In this document: in pieces, positions 44,001 to 51,235 of the stretch
Numbering within the stretch: the stretch's first letter is position 1
Layout of the letters: every line of letters starts with the position of its first letter
Source of the DNA: Mumia sp. zg.B17
Lineage (GTDB): Bacteria > Actinomycetota > Actinomycetes > Propionibacteriales > Nocardioidaceae
Reading direction: 5' to 3'
Assembly: GCF_019550915.1 (NCBI RefSeq)
Contig: NZ_JAHWCI010000008.1
Location: forward strand, 186,001-250,000
Length of the DNA stretch: 64,000 nucleotides
The notes under the pieces: model-generated
The model's input: the letters and a program-made list of their open reading frames with translations, nothing else
Databases searched by the model: none
What the model was told of the DNA's origin: nothing
Program-made: the position numbers and the translations under genes

Positions 44001-44496
44001 CGCGTGGCGTACCGAGCTCGGGAGCCCGACCGATGTCACCGGCATCCCGTTCGAGCGCAACGTCCTGCGCCACCTGCCCGTGCCCGTCACCGTGCGCTAC
44101 GACGGGTCGCGGCCGTTGGTCGAGCTGATCCGTGTCGTCGCCGCGGGCGCCCTGACCGGGTCGACCATCTCGGCCAGCTCCGCTGTGCCGCTGCCGGACG
44201 CCGTACGCGCCGCGTTCGGACGTGCACGAGCCTCGGTCGTCGTGGAGCCGGAGGACGCGTGGTTCGCGCGTGCCGCCGAGCTCCCGTCCGGGCGGGTCCG
44301 GCTCGTCGGTGGCGACGCGGCAGCCCTGGCGCGGGCGACGGGCGGTCGACCGGACCTCGCCGTCTACGGGCACGCGGTGACCGAGGCGGGGCGGGTCGAG
44401 CTGCTGCCGTTCCTGCACGAGCAGGCCGTGAGCATGACCGCCCACCGGTTCGGCACGCTCGACGGACTGACGGAGCAGGTGCTGCCGACGGTGTAG
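41041..44496 (+). CDS. putA: Bifunctional proline dehydrogenase / P5C dehydrogenase
   Basis: 1151 residues. The PRODH barrel (about 90-480) has NVNLLGEAVLGEREA, YVSIKVSS, NLDMEEYRD, IKVRLVKGANLPME and GVAGHNLFD. The aldehyde dehydrogenase domain (about 520-990) has TPPWNFPVAIP, ETSGKNAIIV and catalytic Cys747 in GHAGQKCSAAS, plus a C-terminal 150-residue tail. It converts proline to glutamate with FAD then NAD+. No DNA-binding domain is present at the N-terminus, so it is not a self-repressor; the divergent LysR protein is the likely regulator. No clear ribosome site precedes ATG 41041. Confidence 0.94.
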   Translation: MTSTTETDALATDLSDEVESLVRQWLDTARDIPADRSAEQLAAVLKDPKGLPFAVGFVDGVIRPEDPRVAAQAFADLAGDLPRFLPLHLRTAVKAGAVAARVAPGLVIPVVRRVLRAMVGHLVVDASDRRLGPAISRIRSRGVRLNVNLLGEAVLGEREAARRLDGTHRLLARDDVDYVSIKVSSTVAPHSPFAFDETVDHVVEQLRPLYRRAAAASPQKFINLDMEEYRDLDLTVAVFTRLLDEPELLDLEGGIVLQAYLPDTLATMAHLQDWAAARRARGGAGIKVRLVKGANLPMETVEASVRDWPLATWGSKQETDTHYKRILDYALHPDRIANVRLGVAGHNLFDIAFAWLLAGRRGVRDGVDFEMLLGMAQGQAEAVRRTVGDLLLYTPVVRASEFDTAIAYLVRRLEEGASQENFMSAVFDLDSDERLFARERARFLASLRALDATVPEPNRRQDRRTDSVPVPPAGFENTPDTDPALPGNRKWARDILDRATTTTRGEDLVRDHTVTSPEALESIVAAAVGAQPAWSSLGGDGRAEVLRQAAAELERRRADLVEVMAAECGKTIDQADPEVSEAIDFARFYAESAAMLDRTDGARPVPVRLTVVTPPWNFPVAIPAGSMLAALASGSSVVVKPAPQAQRCGSLVVEALWAAGVPRDVLHLAHVEESDLGRRLVSDPRVDRLILTGAYETAELFRTFRPDLPLLAETSGKNAIIVTPSADLDLAVKDLVASAFGHAGQKCSAASLAILVGPIATSRRFRDQLADTVRSLKVGYPTDATSQVGPVIEPVHGKLRDALTSLETGESWLVEPHQLDADQPDGGGRLWSPGVKVGVAPGSQTHLVEFFGPVLGIMTAATLEEAIALQNAPSYGLTAGIHSLDPHEIATWVDGVQAGNLYVNRGITGAIVRRQPFGGWKRSAVGAGTKAGGPSYLHGLVDWEPAEATATDPVLDVQRPFLESAGAAGAAVHDLRTLERALRSDAAAWRTELGSPTDVTGIPFERNVLRHLPVPVTVRYDGSRPLVELIRVVAAGALTGSTISASSAVPLPDAVRAAFGRARASVVVEPEDAWFARAAELPSGRVRLVGGDAAALARATGGRPDLAVYGHAVTEAGRVELLPFLHEQAVSMTAHRFGTLDGLTEQVLPTV

Positions 44497-44532
44497 GGCG
44501 CCCGCGCCCCAGTGCGCGGGTACCGTCGAGAG

Positions 44533-45240
44533 ATGCGTCGACTCGTCGTCCTGCTCGCAGGAGGCGCCGGCCTGGTCGTCACCGGGTGCGGTGTCTCCCA
44601 GGAGACGCGCACGCCGTCGCCACCACAGAGTGCCCCCTCTTCGACGACCGAGCGAGCAACGTCGCCTGCGACGCCGCCCGTAGCGCCGACCGAGCCCGTC
44701 GAGGCCAGACCTGCGACGCCTGCGAACCCTCCCCGCGACGCCGTCCTCTCGATACCCGCGATCGGCGTCGACGGTCTCCGTGTCGTCGCGTACCGGGGTC
44801 GGACCGACGACGCCGCCGGGACCCGCATCCAGAACCGCGGTCGCGCGGCGAGTCCGCACGGGCCTCGCGGCGGCGCCGGCCCCGGCGGTGTGGGCAACTA
44901 CCAGGTCACCGCGCACCGGTTGTCGTCGACGCGCGCCTTCCTCGACCTTCCGGACCTGGATCGCGGTGACCGGGTGCACGTGACCGCCGGCGGGACCCGA
45001 TGGACGTACGAGATCGTCCGCACCCGCTCGACGTCCTTCCGCTCCGCCCGCTCCCTCGCCGAGCAGCGGGCAGCCGTCCCCGGGCAACCCGGTCGTGAGC
45101 CGCGCCGTGCTTTCATCACGCTGTCGACCTGCGCGACGCCAGAGGACCACGCGCAGGGCAACTACTGGTCCGACGCCTTCGACAACCCCGAGCACCGCAT
45201 CGACAAGATCGGCGTGCTCGTCCGCACCTCGGCCTCCTGA
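44533..45240 (+). CDS. Class E/F-like sortase, lipoprotein-anchored
   Basis: 235 residues. A lipobox (LVVTGC, Cys19) ends the signal peptide, then a Pro/Thr/Ser linker to about 70. The sortase beta-barrel follows: His128 in VTAHRLS, Cys200 in LSTCATP, and Arg222 (EHRIDKIG), the catalytic triad. Class E/F sortases attach or process surface proteins; a lipid anchor in place of a transmembrane anchor is uncommon. TACCGT ends six bases before ATG 44533, so the mRNA may be leaderless. No sorting-signal substrate is apparent in the window. Confidence 0.8.
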   Translation: MRRLVVLLAGGAGLVVTGCGVSQETRTPSPPQSAPSSTTERATSPATPPVAPTEPVEARPATPANPPRDAVLSIPAIGVDGLRVVAYRGRTDDAAGTRIQNRGRAASPHGPRGGAGPGGVGNYQVTAHRLSSTRAFLDLPDLDRGDRVHVTAGGTRWTYEIVRTRSTSFRSARSLAEQRAAVPGQPGREPRRAFITLSTCATPEDHAQGNYWSDAFDNPEHRIDKIGVLVRTSAS

Positions 45241-45276
45241 GCTCACCGGCGCGGCATCAAGCGGCGGGCTCCGTCC

Positions 45277-45492
45277 TCAGCGCAGCACGATCACCAGCAC
45301 GCCGACCCCGAGCACCAGGTCGAGCGTCCCGCACCACTCCGCGAAGGGCCTGCTGACGACGGCATCCTCGTGCCAGTGGACGGCGTCCCAGGCGGCGTGC
45401 CCGATCAGCCCGACCCCGGCGACGGTGCCGGCGAGCACCGGGCTGGCGTACGCGCCGACGAGCCCAGCGACGAGGAACACCGCGGTGAGGTA
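45277..45492 (-). pseudogene. C-terminal fragment of a small membrane protein
   Basis: 71 codons encode three hydrophobic segments ending LDLVLGVGVLVIVLR, with the motif HAAWDAVHWHEDAVVSRPFAEW typical of a family of small membrane proteins. Upstream of 45492 the frame runs into antisense of a GlxA-type gene, so the N-terminus is missing. A GTG/ATG at 45537 could still start a chimeric product. See the opposite-strand fragment beginning at 45493. Confidence 0.65.
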
Positions 45493-46086
45493 CGGACGAC
45501 CCACTGGCAGTTCGCCGCACGACTGGCGCGGCACCATCCGTCCGTCGTCGTCGATGCGGAGCCCATCTTCATCCGCGACGGATCCATCGCCACCGCTGCC
45601 GGAGTCACCAGCGCACCCGACCTGACGCTGGCGTTCATCGAGGAGGACCACGGCGCTGAGCTCGCTCGGCAGGTCGCGCGCTACCTGGTCACGTATCTGC
45701 AGCGTCCCGGTAGCCAGGCGCAGATGAGCATCCACACCTCTGCGCCGGCACCCGACAGTCCGGTCCTCCGCCGTGTCACCGCGTACGTGACTACCGATCC
45801 GGCCGCTCCAGCCGACAGCACGGCGCTCGCCGACGTGGCGGGCGTGAGCGTGCGACACCTCGCTCGGGTGTTCGCCTCGGAGCTGGGGACGACACCCGCA
45901 CGCTATGTCCGTACGGTGCGGCTGGAGGCCGCATCGCACCTGCTCGAAGAGACGTCCGAGCCGCTCTCGGTCGTCGCCCGACGGTGCGGCTTCGGCTCGG
46001 CGGAGATGCTGCGGCAGTCGTTCGTACGCCACTACGGGACGACGCCGTCGGCCTACCGCCGTGCGCACGCACGGGCGCATGCCTGA
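45493..46086 (+). pseudogene. C-terminal part of a GlxA-family (DJ-1/PfpI + AraC) regulator
   Basis: The 197 codons begin RTTHWQFAARLARHHP, which in full-length GlxA-type regulators lies midway in the DJ-1/PfpI domain, then VEEDHGAELARQVARYLV, and a complete AraC helix-turn-helix pair (VSVRHLARVFASELGTTPARYVR, SVVARRCGFGSAEMLRQSF). About 120 N-terminal residues are missing; sequence left of 45493 belongs to the minus-strand membrane-protein fragment. A frame from 45370 exists but its N-terminus is not homologous. Confidence 0.7.
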
Positions 46087-46133
46087 GCGCACGGCGGCAA
46101 AGCGTACGGAATGCGGGCGACCCCGACGGACGC

Positions 46134-47369
46134 ATGACCTATCGTCGTCCGGTGACCGCGACCCTCGACCCGACCCTGCGTCGCGCCCGCACCGCCGTGG
46201 CCGTGCTGTTCCTCACGAACGGGGCGATCTTCGCGAACGTGCTCCCGCGCTATCCCGGCGTCAAAGACGACCTCGAGCTCACGAACGCCTCGTACGGCTT
46301 CGCGATCGCCGCCCTGCCCGTGGGCTCGCTGGTGGCGGGCCTGGCGGCCGGCGTGCTGATCCGCCGCTTCCGGTCGTCCCGGGTCGCCGTCGTCGGCACC
46401 ATCCTCACCGGGATCGGCGCGTTCGGGATCGGTCTCGCCCCCACCCTCGCGTCGTTCGCGACAGCGCTGTTCCTCCTCGGGGCGATGGATGCCATCACCG
46501 ACGTGGCGCAGAACGCGCACGGGCTGCGGGTGCAACGGCGTTACGGCCGCTCGATCCTGAACTCCTTCCACGCGGTGTGGTCCGCGGGCGCGGTGCTCGG
46601 CGGCCTCATGGGTGCCGGGGCGGTCGCGCTGGGCCTCTCGCGCGCGGTGCACCTCGGGCTGTCCTCCGCGCTGTTCGCCCTCGTCGCGGTCGCGGCGTTC
46701 CCCTTCCTCCTCCGCGGCCCGGAGGCGGACCCTCTCGAGCCCACCGAGGCGGGCGCCGCCTCCGCGGCGCGACGCCTCTCCCGCGGGGGCGGCCCCACTC
46801 CCCGCACGCTCTTGGTGCTCGGCGCGCTCGTCCTCCTCGGCGTCGCGGACGCCCTCGTCGAGGACGCGGGCAGCACGTGGGCCGCGGTCTACCTGAGCGA
46901 CTCGCTCGGAGCCCCCGGGTCGATCGCGGCGTTCGGGTACGTCGCGCTGGTCGGCGCACAGTTCGTCGGCCGTGTGCTCGGCGACCGTCTCGTCGACAGG
47001 TTCGGGCAGCGTGCCGTCGTGCGGGTCGGAGGCCTCATCACCACCGTGGGCATGGGCGCTGCTCTGGCGCTCCCCACCGTGCCGGGGACCATCGCAGGCT
47101 TCGCAGCGGCCGGCTTCGGTGTCGCCACCGTGTTCCCGGCGGCGATGCACGGTGCCGACGAGCTGCCGGGGTTCAAGCCCGGCACCGGTCTCACGCTGCT
47201 GACGTGGTTGATGCGGATCGGCTTCCTGGTGTCGCCGCCGCTCGTCGGTCTCATCGCCGACGCCACCAGCCTGCGTGTCGGTCTGCTCGTCGTCCCGCTC
47301 GCGGGCATCACCCTGCTGGCGCTTGCAGGCGTGCTCGACGGACGTCGCCGCCCTCAGTCAGGGTCGTAG
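46134..47369 (+). CDS. MFS transporter (YbjJ-like)
   Basis: 411 residues with 12 hydrophobic segments and a short central loop (LEPTEAGAASAARRLSRGG). FFTNGAIFANVLPRYPGVKDDLELTNASYGFAI-like sequence at the N-terminus and DVAQNAHGLRVQRRYGRSILNSFHAVWS in the middle match the YbjJ-like subfamily; substrate unknown. ATG 46134 or GTG 46152 are possible starts. The 3' end overlaps the convergent lipoprotein gene by 16 bp. Confidence 0.88.
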   Translation: MTYRRPVTATLDPTLRRARTAVAVLFLTNGAIFANVLPRYPGVKDDLELTNASYGFAIAALPVGSLVAGLAAGVLIRRFRSSRVAVVGTILTGIGAFGIGLAPTLASFATALFLLGAMDAITDVAQNAHGLRVQRRYGRSILNSFHAVWSAGAVLGGLMGAGAVALGLSRAVHLGLSSALFALVAVAAFPFLLRGPEADPLEPTEAGAASAARRLSRGGGPTPRTLLVLGALVLLGVADALVEDAGSTWAAVYLSDSLGAPGSIAAFGYVALVGAQFVGRVLGDRLVDRFGQRAVVRVGGLITTVGMGAALALPTVPGTIAGFAAAGFGVATVFPAAMHGADELPGFKPGTGLTLLTWLMRIGFLVSPPLVGLIADATSLRVGLLVVPLAGITLLALAGVLDGRRRPQSGS

Positions 47370-47737
47370 TTGAGGTCGTCAAGGAGGGCATTGAACGTCG
47401 CCTCCTTGTCGGGGCAGTAGACGTCCACGACGACGCGGTCATAGTCCACGAGCTCCTTCACGTGCTCGCTCGGCATCCGGTGCGTCCGCGTCCACGCCCA
47501 CGGCAGCGCGACGTCGTCCGGCTGGTCGTCCAGCGCCGCGCAGACCGCACCGCCATCGTCGCCGTAGAGCGACTTGGCCAGCTCGGGCGTCATCTCCGGC
47601 GCCACCCCCGAGTCGACGGCAGCCTTGGTGAAGTCAGAGGCCAACCCGTCCGCCGTGTCCTCGTTCGTCGACCCGCACCCCGCGGCCAGTCCCACGACGG
47701 CGACCAGCAGCGCGCCTCTCCTCAGCAGATCACGCAT
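47354..47737 (-). CDS. Hypothetical lipoprotein
   Basis: 127 residues. Signal peptide RDLLRRGALLVAVVGLAAGC with a lipobox cysteine at about residue 20, then a soluble domain of about 105 residues with two further cysteines, perhaps one disulphide. ATG 47737 has GGGAGGGGA five bases upstream. It overlaps the end of gadC by 8 bp and may be cotranscribed with the glutamate decarboxylase genes. No family recognised. Confidence 0.78.
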   Translation of the reverse strand: MRDLLRRGALLVAVVGLAAGCGSTNEDTADGLASDFTKAAVDSGVAPEMTPELAKSLYGDDGGAVCAALDDQPDDVALPWAWTRTHRMPSEHVKELVDYDRVVVDVYCPDKEATFNALLDDLNYDPD

Positions 47738-49184
47738 GGCTGTCCCCTCCCGCCGTGGCCTGCCCCTTCTCATGCTCGTCGCGCTGATCCCAGGCAGGTT
47801 TTCGGAACGCGTAGAAGAGCAGCGGCGGGACGCCCAGGACGATGATCACGGCGCCCATCACCCACGGGTATGCGCTGGACGGGATCCCCGCCAGGCCGGA
47901 CGGCGGGATGAATCCCAGCAGGAATGCCGCCAAAGACGCGAAGAACCCGACCCCCGCGACCAGCGGCATGAGCGGCACCCGGTAGTCGCGCTTGACGTTC
48001 GGTGCCTTCTTCCGCAGCGTGATCGCGGAGGCGAACATCAGCATGTACATGATCAAGTAGAGCGCCGCTGCCATGTCGACCAGCGTGAAGAACGCCGCGC
48101 TGACGTTGGGGATCACCACGAACAGCCCGGCGAGGATCGTCACGATCACGCCCTGTGAGATGAGGATCCCGATCTGCACGCCGGCCTTGTTCTCCTTCTG
48201 GAGCCACGGTGGCAGCAAGCCCGTCCGACCGGCTGCGAGCAGCCCTTTGCTCGGACCGGCGATCCACGTGACGACCGATGCGAGCGCACCCAGTGCGATC
48301 GCCGCGGAGATGATCGCGGTCGCCCAGCCGATGCTCCAGTGGTCGAAGTACGCCTGGAACGCGATGTTGATCCCGGTTGTCAGCCCGAGCTGGCTCTTCG
48401 GGACGACGAAAGCGATGGCGAGGGTCGGCAGGATGAAGACGAGAAGGATCAGACCGGCCGCGATGAAGATCGACCGCGGATACTCCTTGCCCGGTCGCTT
48501 CATGTCGTTCGCATGGACGGCGTTGACCTCCATGCCCGCGTAGGCGAGGAAGTTGCTGACGATCAGCACGATGCTCGCGAGACCGGTGAACGGCGGGATG
48601 ACGTCGCTCGTCTCCATCGGGACCTGGCTCTTGTTGCCGGCGATCAGCCACACCGCCCCGAGCACGATGAGGATGACCCCGGGGATCAGGGTGCCGATGA
48701 GTCCACCCCATGAGCCGACCTTCGCGAAGAGCCCGCCTCCACGAAGGTTCAGCAGGGTGCAGATCCAGTAGAAGACGACGATGACGATCGCCGTGTAGAT
48801 GCCGGAGTTGGCCAGGTCGTTGTCTCCGAACACGAACGCGATGCTGGCGGCGATGAAAGCGAGCTGGACGGGGTACCAGACGACGTTCTGGACCCACTGG
48901 AGCCAGATCGCCTGGAAGCCCCACCTGTTGCCGAACGCCTCGCGCACCCATGCGTAGACCCCGCCGCGCCACCCGGTGGCCAGCTCTGCCGCCACCAGCG
49001 CGGTCGGCACCAGGAACAGCAGCGCAGGGATCAGGTAGAGCGTGATGCTTCCCAGCCCGTACCCCGACATCGCCGGCAGGCTGCGCAGGCTGGCGACGGC
49101 GACGACCGTCAAGATCGAGACCTGGAACATCGAGAGGTAGACCTTGGCGGCCCTCTGCCCGGGCGTGCTTCGCGTGTCGCTCAT
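47730..49184 (-). CDS. gadC: Amino-acid permease, glutamate/GABA antiporter-like
   Basis: 484 residues, APC superfamily, about 12 transmembrane segments. The N-terminal helix 1 motif (VSILTVVAVASLRSLPAMSGYGLG) and GWRGGVYAWVREAFG are typical of the glutamate:GABA antiporter family. It lies immediately after the glutamate decarboxylase gene, so it most probably imports glutamate and exports GABA. Two adjacent ATGs exist (49187 and 49184); the second has better spacing from GAGGGG. No C-terminal plug like that of E. coli GadC is evident beyond a short charged tail. Confidence 0.88.
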   Translation of the reverse strand: MSDTRSTPGQRAAKVYLSMFQVSILTVVAVASLRSLPAMSGYGLGSITLYLIPALLFLVPTALVAAELATGWRGGVYAWVREAFGNRWGFQAIWLQWVQNVVWYPVQLAFIAASIAFVFGDNDLANSGIYTAIVIVVFYWICTLLNLRGGGLFAKVGSWGGLIGTLIPGVILIVLGAVWLIAGNKSQVPMETSDVIPPFTGLASIVLIVSNFLAYAGMEVNAVHANDMKRPGKEYPRSIFIAAGLILLVFILPTLAIAFVVPKSQLGLTTGINIAFQAYFDHWSIGWATAIISAAIALGALASVVTWIAGPSKGLLAAGRTGLLPPWLQKENKAGVQIGILISQGVIVTILAGLFVVIPNVSAAFFTLVDMAAALYLIMYMLMFASAITLRKKAPNVKRDYRVPLMPLVAGVGFFASLAAFLLGFIPPSGLAGIPSSAYPWVMGAVIIVLGVPPLLFYAFRKPAWDQRDEHEKGQATAGGDSHA

Positions 49185-49192
49185 CATGCCCC

Positions 49193-50572
49193 TCAGTGGT
49201 GGAACTGCTGCTTCGACACAGCGTGGGGGATCGGGGCGGGCAGGCTGTCGAGGTCCTTGGTGGCCGAGGCGATGTCACCGAGCAGCTTGTCTGCCAGGTC
49301 GATGCTCAGCCCGTTGCGGACGACGATGCGCTGGACGGTGAGGTCGGACAGGTTGTCGGGCATCGGGTACGCCGGCACCTGCCACCCGTACGTGCGCAAG
49401 CGGTCCGACAGGTCGTACAGCGTCCAGTTGTCGGTGTGGCCCTCCCTGAGCCGCCACGCGAAGACGGGGATGTCGCTGCCGTCGTTCCACAGCTCGAACG
49501 CGCCGTGCTGCGCGATCCCCTCGGCGAGGTGCTTCGCGGTGTCCTGCGAGGCTTGCTGCACGGCCGTGTAGCCGTTGCGGCCCAGGCGCAGGAAGTTGAA
49601 GTACTGCAGGAGGACCTGCGCACCCGGACGTGAGAAGTTCAGCGCGAACGTCGGCATATCGCCGCCGAGATAGCTCACGTAGAAGATCAAGTCGTCGGGC
49701 AGGAGGTCGCGCGAGCGCCAGACGACCCAGCCGAGCCCCGGGTAGACGAGACCGTACTTGTGACCCGAGGTGTTGATCGAGTGCACCCGGTCGACGCGGA
49801 AGTCCCACTGGAGATCCTCCTGCAGGAACGGGGCGATCATCCCGCCGGAGGCGCCGTCCACGTGGATAGGGACGTCGAGACCGGTGCTCTTCTGGATCTC
49901 GTCGAGCGCCGCCGCGACCTTCGTCACCGGCTCGTACATGCCCGTGTACGTGACACCCATGATGACGACCACGCCGATCGTGTTCTCGTCGACGTACTTG
50001 TCGAGGTCGTGTCCGTCGAGGGTCTTGTGCTCCTCGGAGATCGGGACGTAGCGCGCCTCGACGTCCCAGTAGTTGCAGAACTTCTCCCACACCACCTGGA
50101 CCGCCGAGCTCATCACGAGATTCGGCGTAGCAGCCGGCTTGCCCGCGGCCTTGCGAGCGTTCTGCCAGCGCCGCTTGAACGCCAGACCGGCGAGCATGCA
50201 GGCCTCGGACGAGCCGATCGTGGAGGTGCCGATCGAGTTGGCGGGGTCAGGCGCGTTCCACAGGTCGGCGACCATCCGCCAGCAGCGTTCCTCGATCGCC
50301 GCGGTCGCCGGGTACTCGTCCTTGTCGATCATGTTCTTGTCGAACGTCTCCGAGTACAGCTTCTCGGCGTACGGGCCCATCCAGGTGCCCACGAACGTCG
50401 CCAGGTTGAGTCGTGCGTTGCCGTCGAGCATGACCTCGTCGTGCACGATCTGATAAGCCGTCTCCGGAAGCATCGGGTCGTCCTGCAGCGCCGTGCGGGA
50501 GTAGGTCGTCTGCTCCCCCGGACGTGCGAACAACGGGTTGACCTCGCGGGTTCCCACCTCTGGTTCTGCCAT
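49193..50572 (-). CDS. gadB: Glutamate decarboxylase
   Basis: 459 residues, PLP group II decarboxylase of the GadA/GadB type. Seen: STIGSSEACMLAGLAFKRRW, HVDGASGGMIAPF, and the PLP lysine Lys272 in NTSGHKYGLVYPG. It removes the alpha-carboxyl of glutamate to give GABA and consumes a proton. ATG pair at 50575/50572 follows GGAGGA; the second has better spacing. With the antiporter it forms an acid-resistance or GABA-producing unit. The 118 bp upstream should hold the promoter. Confidence 0.94.
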   Translation of the reverse strand: MAEPEVGTREVNPLFARPGEQTTYSRTALQDDPMLPETAYQIVHDEVMLDGNARLNLATFVGTWMGPYAEKLYSETFDKNMIDKDEYPATAAIEERCWRMVADLWNAPDPANSIGTSTIGSSEACMLAGLAFKRRWQNARKAAGKPAATPNLVMSSAVQVVWEKFCNYWDVEARYVPISEEHKTLDGHDLDKYVDENTIGVVVIMGVTYTGMYEPVTKVAAALDEIQKSTGLDVPIHVDGASGGMIAPFLQEDLQWDFRVDRVHSINTSGHKYGLVYPGLGWVVWRSRDLLPDDLIFYVSYLGGDMPTFALNFSRPGAQVLLQYFNFLRLGRNGYTAVQQASQDTAKHLAEGIAQHGAFELWNDGSDIPVFAWRLREGHTDNWTLYDLSDRLRTYGWQVPAYPMPDNLSDLTVQRIVVRNGLSIDLADKLLGDIASATKDLDSLPAPIPHAVSKQQFHH

Positions 50573-50690
50573 CATTCCTCCAGACTGCGCGCTGAACTCA
50601 GCGCAACGAAACCGGACCCGGGGGAGGCACTTCGTCGAAGCGGTCGCTCTACGGTCCTAACACAGCCCTTCGCACAGTGCAGCCTGGAAG

Positions 50691-51226
50691 TCAGGCGCGT
50701 CGGCGAGCCAGCACGTACGCCTGGCGAGTGCGCTCGCCTGCCTCGACATCGGCGGCACGGACCGTGGTCGCATCAACGTCGAGACCGTGGCTGTCCAGCA
50801 GCTTGCCGAATGCGGCCGGGTCTGGCCGGTGGAACTCCAGCGACACCGCGATGTCCCTGAGCTGGTTCGGACGGAAGGTCTCGGCATCGGTCTGGAACGC
50901 AGCGAGCAGCCAGCCGCCGGGCTCGAGCACTCGAACGAGCTCCGCGACAGCACCGGGCAGCGCCTCAGGCGGGACATGGATCAGCGAGTACCAGGCGACC
51001 ACACCGACGTACGACTCGTCGTCGAAGCGCAGGTCCGTCAGCGACCCGACCTCGAAGCGCAGCCCGCGTCGAGCACACGCCCGCGCCCCGCGACGTGTCG
51101 GGCGAACACGCCGAGCACGGCGTCGTCCCACGGACTGGTCGCCAGCTCGCGGACCCACGTCGCATACTCGTCGGCGAGCGCGTCGTACGAGGTCCGCGTG
51201 CGGGTGAGGAAGTCGGGTTCGGCCAC
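50691..51226 (-). pseudogene. SAM-dependent methyltransferase with internal deletion
   Basis: The start (MAEPDFLTRTRTSYDALADEY to GRGRVLDAGC, 51226-51070) is the N-terminus and first half of motif I of a class I methyltransferase. A different frame then begins GLRFEVGSLTDLRFDDE and continues to the normal C-terminus at 50691. About 35 residues (rest of motif I and strand 2) are missing and the frame is shifted, so the product cannot bind SAM. The joint GCGGGCTGCGC could belong to either side, suggesting deletion between short repeats. Confidence 0.75.
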
Positions 51227-51235
51227 CTTGGGATC

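Noticed and set aside
43567-45246. 559-codon minus-strand frame over putA and the sortase
   Set aside because: Antisense to two well-supported genes, with no recognisable domain.
45370-45492. Extension of the GlxA-type regulator to 45370
   Set aside because: These codons are antisense to the membrane-protein fragment and unlike the DJ-1 domain.
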